A stretch of DNA of 64,000 nt from Beijerinckiaceae bacterium (GTDB lineage: Bacteria > Pseudomonadota > Alphaproteobacteria > Rhizobiales > Beijerinckiaceae), in contig CANGFT010000008.1 of NCBI GenBank assembly GCA_947453205.1, forward strand, positions 28,962 to 92,961, in the 5' to 3' direction. Positions 34,948 through 43,280 of the stretch are shown piece after piece; the stretch's first letter is position 1; every line of letters starts with the position of its first letter. Made by a program: the position numbers and the translations under genes. The notes under the pieces were generated by a model. It searched no databases and was not told where the DNA came from. It saw only the letters and a list, made by a program, of their open reading frames with translations.

Positions 34948-36165
34948 ATGTCAGACACTAGCCCGGCGGCCGACGACAAGCTCGCAAAATCAAATGTCTT
35001 GCGCCTCGCCATCGCCCAGGCGCTGGCCGGGGCCAATTCGGTCGTCATCATGACGACAGGCGCCATTGTCGGCTCCATACTCGCCCCTTCTCCGGTCTAC
35101 GCGACTGTTCCCGTGTCGGTCTATGTGGTGGGCACGGCGGCTTCGACCCTGCTTGCTGGAGCGATCGCGCGCCGTTATGGACGCAACCGGGCTTTCTTTC
35201 TGGGTACGGTCGCGGGCGTCCTGGTGGCTGCGCTGGCCGCCTTCGCGATCTGGCTCGGCTCATTTTTGCTGTTCTGCTGCGCGACCTTCATCGGCGGCTT
35301 TTATCAGGCGGTTGCGCAGAGCTTTCGCTTCGCCGCGACGGATACGGCGAGCACGGCTTTCCGGCCGAAGGCGATTTCATGGGTCATGGCGGGCGGCGTC
35401 TTTTCCGGCGTGCTCGGCCCGCAACTCGTCAATGTGACCATGGACCTTTGGTCGCCCTATCTGTTCATGGCGAGTTTCGCCGCGCAGGGCGTGGTTGCGC
35501 TGGTCTGCATGTTCGTGCTGGCTGGTGCGCGCTTGCCAAAGCCCGCTATCGGCGGCGCTCCCGTTCAGGCGGGGCGTCCGTTGATGGAGATCGCCGCGTA
35601 ACCGAAATTCATCGCAGCGGCCTTCAGCGGCGTCGTCTCCTATGCCCTGATGAACCTGTTGATGACCTCTGCGCCGCTCGCCATGAAAATGTGCGGCCTC
35701 TCACTGACGGACGCCAACTGGGGCATCCAGTGGCATGTGGTCGCCATGTTCCTGCCGAGTTTCTGGACGGGATCCCTTGTCCAACGCTTCGGTGCCCCGC
35801 GTGTGATCTTCGCAGGCTTCGCCCTGATCGCGGTTGCCGCCTTCATCAATCTGTCAGGCCAGACCTCCCAGCATTTCTGGGCAGGCCTGATCCTGCTGGG
35901 GCTTGGATGGAATCTGGGCTTCGTGGGCGCCTCTTCGCTCGTCGTCGAGACCCATCGCCCCGAAGAGCGCACGCGCGTGCAATCCTTCAACGATTTTCTC
36001 GTCTTTGGCACAAACGCCATCGCATCCTTTTCCTCAGGCGCGCTGCTCGTGCGCAGCGGCTGGGATGCGGTGAACTATGTCGTGGCGCCCGCCCTCGCTG
36101 TCGCCGTCATCGTGCTCTTGATGGGAGCGCACCGCGCCAAGGAGGCGAGCCGAGGGCTCAGTTGA
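34948..36165 (+). pseudogene. MFS transporter interrupted by one in-frame TAA
   Basis: Bases 34948-35601 encode the first half of a major facilitator (about six helices, with A-R-R-Y-G-R-N-R in the loop after helix 2), ending at TAA 35599-35601. The next codon on, in the same frame, continues without break as P-K-F-I-A-A-A-F-S-G and five or six further helices to 36165. No frameshift is needed; a single CAA (Gln) to TAA change, in a loop context E-I-A-A-(Q)-P-K-F, would explain it. Without readthrough only a half-transporter is made. It ends the monooxygenase/BKACE operon and overlaps the Bug5 stop by eight bases. Confidence 0.85.
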
Positions 36166-37189
36166 GGTTTGGCACAAGCTTCTTCACGGCCTCGATGAGT
36201 TCGGGCGATGTCGCATAGAGCGATGCGGTGATGCGCTCGAGATCTTCGGGCGAGCGCCAGGCCATGTCGATCTGAAGCTTTTCGGCTTCTGCGATGAGCT
36301 CGGGATCGGCGATGGCATCCGCGACCGCCTTGCGCATGGTGGCGACACGCGGCGCAGGAACCCCGGGGGGAAGGATATAGGGACGCCCGAATTCGGTGCT
36401 TGAGAAGACAAACCGCATGAACTGGCGCTGCTCTTCTGTCTTGGCGAAATCATAGATGGACGGCGCGTCGGGAATTTCCGCCATCTTCGCCTCTTCCGCG
36501 CGGAACAGGATGCGCAACTTGCCTTCCTGGAACGCCTGCGCGCTGCCTCGGAACTGCCCATAGGAGGCGCAGACGCCCTCCACCTCGTTGCGCTCTATCG
36601 CGAGCACGATGTCGGGCGTGCCCTTGTAGCCTTCGATCAGCTTGAACTTCGCGCCCAGCACATGGTTGAACACCGTGGGCAGGATATTGGTCGAATTTCC
36701 CGCCCCGTTGCTGCCGACGATCAGTTCCTTCGTAAAGACATCGGCGATGGTCTTTGTGGGGGCCTTCTCGCCCACGACGCAGACGCGGCCAGGGAAAGAA
36801 GCGCCGCCCAGCCAGATGATGCGACGGGGATCCGCTTCGAGATTGGATTGGCCGAGCAGCGCCTGATTGACGAGGTTGCGCGTGATCGCGCCGATCACCG
36901 TGCCATCCTTCGGCGCCTGGCTATAGACATAGTTGGCGGCCACGATGCTCGCGGCCTGCGGCATGTTCTGAACGATCACTGTGGGATTGGACGGGATATG
37001 GCGCCCCAGATGCCGGGCGAGCAAGCGTGCGCCTATGTCATATTCATTGCCGGAAGCGAAGCCGACGACCATGCGGATCGACTTGCCCTTGAAAAACTCG
37101 GCCTCCGATTGCGCCGAGGCGGCGGAGGCCGCGAGCATCATGGACATGATGCCTGTCGCAAGCCGGCGGGTGAATTTGACAAACCGCAT
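36158..37189 (-). CDS. Bug5: TctC-family substrate-binding protein
   Basis: A 343-residue Bug/TctC receptor with signal peptide ending A-S-A-A-S-A-Q, then F-F-K-G-K, G-F-A-S-G-N-E-Y-D, A-R-L-L-A-R-H-L-G and A-P-K-D-G-T. I chose ATG 37189, which has GGGAGATCGGAA before it, rather than the frame start at 37219. It is a single gene, converging on the broken MFS gene and divergent from the GST gene (about 110 bases between). No enzyme partner is on its strand. Confidence 0.9.
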   Translation of the reverse strand: MRFVKFTRRLATGIMSMMLAASAASAQSEAEFFKGKSIRMVVGFASGNEYDIGARLLARHLGRHIPSNPTVIVQNMPQAASIVAANYVYSQAPKDGTVIGAITRNLVNQALLGQSNLEADPRRIIWLGGASFPGRVCVVGEKAPTKTIADVFTKELIVGSNGAGNSTNILPTVFNHVLGAKFKLIEGYKGTPDIVLAIERNEVEGVCASYGQFRGSAQAFQEGKLRILFRAEEAKMAEIPDAPSIYDFAKTEEQRQFMRFVFSSTEFGRPYILPPGVPAPRVATMRKAVADAIADPELIAEAEKLQIDMAWRSPEDLERITASLYATSPELIEAVKKLVPNLN

Positions 37190-37300
37190 TTCCGATCTCC
37201 CTGCGCCCTCACATAGCATCGAGCTTCAAGCCAAGGCAATCATGGGCTGGCTCGGGGCGCTCCAGCGCGCTATCGTCGAGACGAACATCAGGGTTTTCGC

Positions 37301-37897
37301 ATGATCTTATATTCCACCCCGACATCTCCATTTGGCCGCAAGGTGAAGATCGCCGCGCGCGCGCATGGCCTGAGCGATGGCATGCGCATCCTCAAGGCCG
37401 ACCCCTGGAGCGAAGATGATGAACTGCGTCGCATCAACCCGCTTGGCAAGATGCCCGCGCTCGTCACAGCAGATGGCGGGGCGATTTACGGTTCCGGCGT
37501 GATCCTCGACTATTTCGACACTCTGCTCGATCAGCCCCGTCTTTTTCCAAGAGCGCGCATGATCGAAACGCGCACGCTCCACGCGCTGGGCGATGGATTG
37601 ATCGAGGCGGGGCTTCTCATCACTTATGAAAAGCAGCGTCGGCCCGACGCTTTCCGCTACGATCCCTGGATCGACCATCAAACCGGCAAGATTGCCCGGG
37701 GCCTCGCAGTCATCACCGATGCGCCGCCTGACCCGGCCTTCGCAGACGCAGCCGCCATCACGCTCGCCTGCGCGCTTGGCTATTTCGACTGGCGCCAGCA
37801 GATCGACTGGCGCGGGCGCTATCCAGCGCTCATCGCGTGGCTGAATGCGTTCCGCGCCTCTTTCCCGGCTTTTGATGAGACTGCAGCCGAGCATTGA
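37301..37897 (+). CDS. Glutathione S-transferase family protein
   Basis: A 198-residue GST-like protein. The N-terminal thioredoxin-fold domain begins L-Y-S-T-P-T-S-P-F-G-R-K-V, contains N-P-L-G-K-M-P-A-L (the cis-Pro motif, about 47-55) and a G-S-G-V-I-L-D-Y substrate-side segment (Ser-x-x-I equivalent), and the C-terminal domain is helical. Ser6/Ser9-type GSTs of this kind act as glutathione transferases or isomerases in the cytoplasm, e.g. maleylacetoacetate isomerases, but the actual reaction here is unknown. It converges on the hydrolase at the end of the minus-strand eight-gene operon. Confidence 0.85.
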   Translation: MILYSTPTSPFGRKVKIAARAHGLSDGMRILKADPWSEDDELRRINPLGKMPALVTADGGAIYGSGVILDYFDTLLDQPRLFPRARMIETRTLHALGDGLIEAGLLITYEKQRRPDAFRYDPWIDHQTGKIARGLAVITDAPPDPAFADAAAITLACALGYFDWRQQIDWRGRYPALIAWLNAFRASFPAFDETAAEH

Positions 37898-37907
37898 GGC
37901 GTGTTGG

Positions 37908-38693
37908 TCAGTCCAGGATCTTGCGCGCCCATGCAATGATTTCGCGTGCGATGAAATCGGGCTGTTCGGCTATGGCGGCATGGCTGGACTGGGGGATCTT
38001 GACGACGGTGAGGCGGCCTCCCAGCGCTTCCTTGTACTCCACCGCGTCATGCGCATGGGCCAGTGGATCGTGGCTTGGCTGCATGTAGAGCACGGGCGCC
38101 TTGCCCGAGGCGTAGTCTTCCGTGCGGGCCGTCTGGTCGCCTGCAAGGCGCTGGGCGGCGAGCACCTCGGGAAACCAGCCCTGAAGCCAGGGCGTGGGAT
38201 CATTGCCTTGCGCAAAGAAGGCGTAAGACAGGGCCTTGAGCCTTACATCGTCGGGCAGGGAGGTGTTCGCGCTGTTGCGGATCGCCTCGCGCACGATGGG
38301 CGGGCTCGGGGCATGGCCGACATTGGCCGCCACCAGCGCGACGCCGCGCACAAGGTCCGGCCGAATGGTGGCGAGCAGGCGGGACACGCGATTGCCGAAG
38401 GCATGGCCGACCAGGATCGCGGGCTCGCCGCCAAGCGACTCGATGACCGCGACGACATCGTTCGAACAATCATGCAGATCGGCGTAGGGATGGGGGCTCG
38501 TGGAGCCGCCGATGCCGCGGGGTTGCGGACGCACAACCTTGAAGCCTTCGGCTTCGAACACTGCGGCCATGGGGTCGAAATCTTCGGCGCCGCGGCCAAG
38601 CGAGGGCAGCAGCACGACCGTAGGGCCCTGGCCCTGAACGAAGACTTCAAGGCGCACATCGCCACGCGCTACGATCTTGCGATCAACAGTCAT
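37908..38693 (-). CDS. Alpha/beta hydrolase lacking the serine nucleophile
   Basis: A 261-residue alpha/beta hydrolase-fold protein. The strand-helix elbow that should hold G-x-S-x-G reads G-H-A-F-G (96-100), with Ala98 where the nucleophile serine belongs; the codon is GCC. The fold pattern otherwise fits, with L-L-P-S-L-G-R-G near 28-35 and a C-terminal S-S-H-A-A. It may be a non-hydrolytic enzyme (lyase or dehalogenase-like) or inactive. It starts three bases after the lyase stop and is the last gene of the eight-gene minus-strand operon. Confidence 0.8.
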   Translation of the reverse strand: MTVDRKIVARGDVRLEVFVQGQGPTVVLLPSLGRGAEDFDPMAAVFEAEGFKVVRPQPRGIGGSTSPHPYADLHDCSNDVVAVIESLGGEPAILVGHAFGNRVSRLLATIRPDLVRGVALVAANVGHAPSPPIVREAIRNSANTSLPDDVRLKALSYAFFAQGNDPTPWLQGWFPEVLAAQRLAGDQTARTEDYASGKAPVLYMQPSHDPLAHAHDAVEYKEALGGRLTVVKIPQSSHAAIAEQPDFIAREIIAWARKILD

Positions 38694-38696
38694 GCT

Positions 38697-39605
38697 TCAA
38701 ACCCCGGTTTCATTCGTGGCGCCTGCCGCCAGTTCTGCGGCGGATTCATCCCAAGCCTTCTCACGCGCCTGCTGCGCGTCGAGGCGGACGATCTTGTAAT
38801 AATCGTCGAGCGGCAGCAGCCTGTCCTGCAGGGAGGCAAGACTGCGCGATCCCTGCAAAATCGCGAGGCTTTCGCGAACAGCGCGGGCGGCGGCGAAAAG
38901 GGTCAGCGAAGGCAGCGTTGCGGCTGGAACGCCAAGGCCTTCAAGCTCCGCAGGCGTCGTCTTGTTTGAGGCGGCGGCCTGGGACAAGGTCGCGATGAAG
39001 GGACCGGGCACGCTGCGCATGACCTCAAGGATCGCCTCTGGAGCATCGACGCCCTGAGGCTTCGCCATATCGGCCCCCGCCTCCATGAAGAGTTGGCAGC
39101 GGCGGATCGCAGCTTCTTTCCCTTCCAGCGCGAAAACGTCCGTGCGCGCGCAGATCATCATGCTCTCATCGCTGCGGGCATCCAGCGCCGCCTTGATCTT
39201 GGCGAGCATTTGCTCGACGGGAATCACCTGTTTGCCCGGCAGATAGCCGCAGCGGCTCGGGAAGACCTGATCGGTGAAGAAAAGCGCTGCGGCGCCGGCC
39301 TTCTCGAAAGCCTTCACCATCTGGGCCACATTGTGGACGCCGCCAAAACCCGTGTCGCCATCGACATAGACGGGGATGGTGACGGCCTCGCAGATGCGCG
39401 CGTAATGATCGGCGAAATCACGCATGTTCGACTGGCCGGTGTCGGGCTGGCCGAGCAGCGAGCCCGCGGCCGCGTAGCCCCCTGCGCCCATGGCGGCGAA
39501 GCCCTGCTCCTCGATGATGCGCGCCGAAAGCGCGTCATAGGCGCCGGGCATGAGCGTGAGGCCTGTGGCCTTCAGCAGGGCGCGAAAAGTCTGGCGAGGC
39601 GTCAT
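38697..39605 (-). CDS. PEP mutase/isocitrate lyase superfamily lyase
   Basis: A 302-residue TIM-barrel of the isocitrate lyase/PEP mutase superfamily, with V-D-G-D-T-G-F-G (81-88) holding the magnesium-site aspartates and D-Q-V-F-P-S-R-C-G-Y-L (112-122) at the position of the catalytic K-R-C-G-H loop: Cys119 is kept but His is Tyr121. Family members cleave C-C bonds of 2-methylisocitrate, 2,3-dimethylmalate or oxaloacetate. Its start overlaps the LeuD-like stop (ATGA), so hydratase and lyase are made together; the natural reading is hydration of a maleate-like diacid followed by cleavage (inference). Confidence 0.88.
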   Translation of the reverse strand: MTPRQTFRALLKATGLTLMPGAYDALSARIIEEQGFAAMGAGGYAAAGSLLGQPDTGQSNMRDFADHYARICEAVTIPVYVDGDTGFGGVHNVAQMVKAFEKAGAAALFFTDQVFPSRCGYLPGKQVIPVEQMLAKIKAALDARSDESMMICARTDVFALEGKEAAIRRCQLFMEAGADMAKPQGVDAPEAILEVMRSVPGPFIATLSQAAASNKTTPAELEGLGVPAATLPSLTLFAAARAVRESLAILQGSRSLASLQDRLLPLDDYYKIVRLDAQQAREKAWDESAAELAAGATNETGV

Positions 39606-40246
39606 GCGGTGGGCTCAATGCCCGGCCTGCGCACAGCACGTTGCAGCCATGGCGCGCCGACGCTTGTGCGCGCTTCCCAAGCGCCGATTTCCCGGGTGTG
39701 CTTGAGGCTCATGCCGATGTCGTCGAGCCCTTCGAGCAGGCGCGTGCGGTCCGCGTCGGAAATGTCAAATCGAATGTCCGCCCCACCCGGTCCGCTGATC
39801 GTCTGCGTCTCGAGGTTCACGGTGAAAGGCGCTGCGCCATTGGCGGCCACGACCCGCTTTTCGAAGGCTTCGGCGACGGGGTCGGGCAGTTCGACCGGCA
39901 GCACGCCATTTTGCAGGCAGTTCTCGCGGTAGAGATCGGCGATGCTGCGCGCGATGATGCAGGTGACGCCCACCGCCATCATCGTCCAAACCGCGCCTTC
40001 CCGCGAGGAGCCGCACCCGAAATTGCGGCCGGTGACAAAAATGGAGGGCGCAGCGAATTGCGGCTGGTTCAGAATATGCGCGGGATCAAGCGAGTCATCC
40101 GCGCTGCGCCGCGCGCGGCTGAAGAAAAGCGCCTGGTAGTCGGGTTTCAGGGACCGCTGGGTCGGGATCGGCGCGATCTGGTCGGTGTTGATGTCATCTT
40201 GGAGAAGCGGGAGAGCGACGCCGGTGACGCTGGTGAAGGGTTGCAT
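39602..40246 (-). CDS. LeuD-like hydratase small subunit
   Basis: A 214-residue aconitase-superfamily small (swivel) subunit. L-Q-D-D-I-N-T-D-Q-I-A-P near 17-28 and G-R-N-F-G-C-G-S-S-R-E-G-A (about 72-84) are the LeuD signatures. I chose ATG 40246; the longer frame runs into the LeuC coding region. It starts 10 bases after the LeuC stop and overlaps the lyase start by ATGA. In leucine synthesis it would be isopropylmalate isomerase, but the neighbours (lyase, racemase-like enzymes, Bug) point to a catabolic hydratase, such as the dimethylmaleate hydratase type. Confidence 0.88.
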   Translation of the reverse strand: MQPFTSVTGVALPLLQDDINTDQIAPIPTQRSLKPDYQALFFSRARRSADDSLDPAHILNQPQFAAPSIFVTGRNFGCGSSREGAVWTMMAVGVTCIIARSIADLYRENCLQNGVLPVELPDPVAEAFEKRVVAANGAAPFTVNLETQTISGPGGADIRFDISDADRTRLLEGLDDIGMSLKHTREIGAWEARTSVGAPWLQRAVRRPGIEPTA

Positions 40247-40256
40247 GGTCAAGCTC

Positions 40257-41660
40257 TCAATCAATGGCCCGGGGATCGGCGATGACGCCGGCGATGGCTG
40301 AGGCTGCGGCGACCTCGACTCCCGACAGATGCGAGCGCACGCCCTTGCCTTGCCGACCTTCGAAATTGCGGTTGGTCGTCGAGACGATCCGCTCCTGCGG
40401 ACTGCCCCGGTCGCCATTGCCGCCTGCGCACATCGAACAACCGCTTTCGCCCCAGAAGAAGCCCGCATCCCTGAAGATCCCATCGAGCCCTTCAGCTTCC
40501 GCCGCGCGCTTCACGCTTGTGGAGCCGGGAACCGCCATGGCGGTGACGCCGGGCGCGACGCGCTTGCCCTTGATGATCTGCGCCGCTGTGCGCAGGTCTG
40601 AGATGCGCGCATTGGTGCAGGAGCCGATGAACACGCGGTCGATCTTCAGGCCGAGCATTGCCTGTCCGGCCTCAAGGCCCATATAGGCCAGCGCCCGCTC
40701 GCTTTTCGTCCGCGTCTCTGGATCGCCAGCGAGGTCTGGAACCTTATCCGTGACGCTGATGGTCTGGCTGAGGTCCGTGCCCCAGGTGATCTGTGGCGCA
40801 AGGTCCGCGCAATCGACGCGCAGCTCCTTGTCGAAGGCGGCGCCTTCGTCGCTGCGTAGCAGGCGCCACTGAGCGAGCGCCGCCTCCCATTCCGCTCCCT
40901 GCGGCGCATAGGGGCGGCCCTTCAGATAAGCGAAGGTTTTTTCGTCAGGCGCCACAAAGCCAGACCGCGAGCCCATCTCAATGGCGAGGTTGCAGAGGGT
41001 CAGGCGCGCCTCGATGGAGAGGGCGCGCACGGCCTCACCCGCGAATTCGATGGCGTAGCCGCGTCCGAAGGAGGGGCCGAACAGGGCGAGGATGCGCAGC
41101 GAGAGATCCTTCGCCGATACGTAGGGATGCAGCTGTCCCTCAAGCGTGATCCGCATGCTCCTGGGGCGTTTCATCGCAAGGGTCTGGGTGATAAGGATAT
41201 GTTCAAGTTCGCTCGTGCCGCAGCCAATGCCGAGCGCGCCGAGGCCGCCGACCGTGCAGGCGTGGGAGTCGGGAACCGCATGGGTCGCGCCTGGCAGCAC
41301 AAGCCCCAGCTCCGGCGCCACCACATGGCTGATGCCCTGTTCGGGATCGCCCAGATCAAACAGCCGAATTCCGTGGCGAAGGCTGCCCTCGCGCATGGCG
41401 ACCTGGAATTGCTCGCCATCTGGATTGGTCGATTGGGTGCGGCCCGGCTTCGTCGCCACCGTGTGGTCTTGCATGGAGAAGGTGAGATCCGCCCGCCGGA
41501 CCCCGCGCTGCTGCTTCTGTAGCTGCTCGAAGGCGTGGGGCGCGTGGAGTTCGTGCAGGACGTGGCGATCAATATAGATCATGTCCCGCCCATCGAGACG
41601 CCGCGCCACGAAATGGGCGTCCCAGAGCTTGTCGAACATCGTGCGCGGTTGTGTCGTCAT
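40257..41660 (-). CDS. LeuC-like hydratase large subunit (4Fe-4S)
   Basis: A 467-residue aconitase-superfamily large subunit of LeuC length. M-F-D-K-L-W-D-A-H-x-V is the usual opening; D-S-H-A-C-T-V-G-G-L-G-A-L, G-S-C-T-N-A-R and G-C-S-M-C-A-G-G-N carry the three iron-sulfur cysteines. With the LeuD-like protein it forms a hydro-lyase that hydrates or dehydrates a dicarboxylate. It follows the GlcG/HbpS gene by 15 bases and precedes the LeuD-like gene by 10. The operon context argues for catabolism of a substituted maleate rather than leucine synthesis. Confidence 0.9.
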   Translation of the reverse strand: MTTQPRTMFDKLWDAHFVARRLDGRDMIYIDRHVLHELHAPHAFEQLQKQQRGVRRADLTFSMQDHTVATKPGRTQSTNPDGEQFQVAMREGSLRHGIRLFDLGDPEQGISHVVAPELGLVLPGATHAVPDSHACTVGGLGALGIGCGTSELEHILITQTLAMKRPRSMRITLEGQLHPYVSAKDLSLRILALFGPSFGRGYAIEFAGEAVRALSIEARLTLCNLAIEMGSRSGFVAPDEKTFAYLKGRPYAPQGAEWEAALAQWRLLRSDEGAAFDKELRVDCADLAPQITWGTDLSQTISVTDKVPDLAGDPETRTKSERALAYMGLEAGQAMLGLKIDRVFIGSCTNARISDLRTAAQIIKGKRVAPGVTAMAVPGSTSVKRAAEAEGLDGIFRDAGFFWGESGCSMCAGGNGDRGSPQERIVSTTNRNFEGRQGKGVRSHLSGVEVAAASAIAGVIADPRAID

Positions 41661-41675
41661 GACTTGAGGCCAATC

Positions 41676-42185
41676 TCACTTCGCATCCAGGATGGACTGG
41701 ATTTTCGCAATTCCGGCGAAAGCACATTTTTCGTCCTGCGTCGACCCGGTAGAGCCGCCAACACCGATGGCTCCAACCGTCTGCCCGTTGGACTTGATGA
41801 GCACCCCGCCCGGCGCGAGGATGAGGCCGGGAATGCCCTGAATGCGCGAAACATCTGCTGGATTTTTCGAGATGCGCGCCGCGATCTGGGCTGATGTGGT
41901 CTCGCCGCTTGCGCGGGAGTAGCTCAACACCGTGTAGGCCTTCGCATGAGCGGAATAGGCTGAATGAATGGTGGTGAATGGATCGTGGTAGGTCACGAGA
42001 ACGCGCGCATTGTGGTTCATGACCTCCACCGAAACGGCGTGTCCATCGGACTTGCACTGGTTCAACGCGGCGGTGGCCGCCTCCATCGCCACGTCAAGCG
42101 GTAGATATTTTTCCGTTGGCAAACCCTGCGCATGAAGAGCGCCTGACATGAGGATGAATGCTGCGGCGAGGGAAAAGTGTTTCAT
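41676..42185 (-). CDS. Exported GlcG/HbpS-type heme/cofactor-binding protein
   Basis: A 169-residue protein with signal peptide (M-K-H-F-S-L, hydrophobic core, L-H-A-Q) and a GlcG/HbpS (DUF336) domain: V-E-V-M-N-H-N-A-R-V-L-V near 53-64 and V-G-A-I-G-V-G-G-S-T-G near 145-155. HbpS binds heme and degraded iron; GlcG-type proteins accompany catabolic operons with unknown function. ATG 42185 has GGAG six bases upstream. It lies between the Bug6 and LeuC genes on the same strand, so it is part of the eight-gene operon, and as a periplasmic protein may assist its receptor. Confidence 0.85.
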   Translation of the reverse strand: MKHFSLAAAFILMSGALHAQGLPTEKYLPLDVAMEAATAALNQCKSDGHAVSVEVMNHNARVLVTYHDPFTTIHSAYSAHAKAYTVLSYSRASGETTSAQIAARISKNPADVSRIQGIPGLILAPGGVLIKSNGQTVGAIGVGGSTGSTQDEKCAFAGIAKIQSILDAK

Positions 42186-42226
42186 GGCTTTCTCCATCTG
42201 GTTCGTCGCGTTGAAGGCTGGCTGCT

Positions 42227-43270
42227 TTACTTGTCGCTCCCGGGCGGGTTCAGGAGCGAAGCGGCCTTGTCCACAATAGCGCGCGGCGCGGCATAGGCGC
42301 CCGCCAGCAATTCGTCGATGCGCTGGCCGGTGAGGGGCTCGATCTCGAGCTGCGCCATGCGCGCCTCTTCAAGAAACGCCTCATCCTTGAGGGTCGCGTC
42401 GAAGGCGTTCCGCAGGGCGGCGACGCGGTCCGCAGGCACGCCGGGCGGCGCCGCGAAGGGGCGGCCCATCTCCTGACGGATAAGGATGAGTTCGAGGATC
42501 TGCCGATTCTCGCCGCTCACCAGTTCCAGCGCCCCCGGCGTATCGGGCAGGTCCGGCAGCTTCTCCATGGCCATCTGCACGAGAATGTTGATCTTCTTCT
42601 CCTTGATCCAGTGCGCGCGCGAGGCTTTGATCGTCGACCATGCAAGGCCGCAGACGCCGTCGACTTCGCGGCTCTCCATGGCGATGGCGTCGCCCTGACC
42701 AGGCTCATAGCCCGCGATCACCTTGATCTTCGTGCCCAGCAAGGCGTTCAGGATGCGCGGCACGATCACGGTGTTGGAGGTTGCGCCCGCGCCTGCGGCG
42801 GTGAACTCCTGCTGGCGCGCCTGTTCGATGGTCTTGATGGGGTGTTCGTGCCAGATGGCGCAGACATTCTGCAGCTTGCCGATGGAGCCCAGCCAGTTGA
42901 ACTTGCGGCCATCGAACTTGGCGGCCGTATTGCCGAACAGCGGGTCCATGGCGATGCCATTGGTGTGGGCGGCTAGGGTCAGGCCCTCCTTGTCACCCTG
43001 ATTGTAGAGGGTGTTGGCGGCGGCCATGCCGCCTGCCGCCGGCATGTTCTTGACGACGATGGCGGGCTGGCCGGGAATATGTTTGCCGAAATGACGCCCG
43101 AAGGTGCGCGCATAGACGTCATATCCACCTCCTGCGCCGCTCCCCACAAGCAGCGTGACCTGCTTGCCCCGGTAGAAGTTTTCGGCGGACTGCGCGCGAG
43201 CCTCATGCGCCCCGCCGAGGGCGAGCATCGTGACCAATGCGGTCGCAAACCCATATCCGCGCTTGTTCAT
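42227..43270 (-). CDS. Bug6: TctC-family substrate-binding protein (diacid operon)
   Basis: A 347-residue Bug/TctC receptor. Signal peptide ends A-R-A-Q; then F-Y-R-G-K-Q-V, G-S-G-A-G-G-G-Y-D, A-R-T-F-G-R-H-F-G and N-Q-G-D-K-E-G. I chose ATG 43270 (AGGGGATGCGAC upstream). It starts 10 bases after the stop of a racemase-superfamily gene and is followed by the GlcG/HbpS and LeuC-like genes. This places it as the receptor for the acid metabolised by the operon, plausibly a maleate-like diacid (inference). Still no TctAB. Confidence 0.9.
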   Translation of the reverse strand: MNKRGYGFATALVTMLALGGAHEARAQSAENFYRGKQVTLLVGSGAGGGYDVYARTFGRHFGKHIPGQPAIVVKNMPAAGGMAAANTLYNQGDKEGLTLAAHTNGIAMDPLFGNTAAKFDGRKFNWLGSIGKLQNVCAIWHEHPIKTIEQARQQEFTAAGAGATSNTVIVPRILNALLGTKIKVIAGYEPGQGDAIAMESREVDGVCGLAWSTIKASRAHWIKEKKINILVQMAMEKLPDLPDTPGALELVSGENRQILELILIRQEMGRPFAAPPGVPADRVAALRNAFDATLKDEAFLEEARMAQLEIEPLTGQRIDELLAGAYAAPRAIVDKAASLLNPPGSDK

Positions 43271-43280
43271 GTCGCATCCC

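Noticed and set aside
35650..36165. Separate small transporter gene starting at ATG 35650
   Set aside because: It is the same frame as the first half and lacks its own ribosome site, so a broken single gene is a simpler reading.
39602..41660. LeuCD-like genes as leucine biosynthesis genes
   Set aside because: The operon contains a receptor, a lyase and racemase-like enzymes and no LeuB or LeuA; catabolic use is more likely, though not proven.
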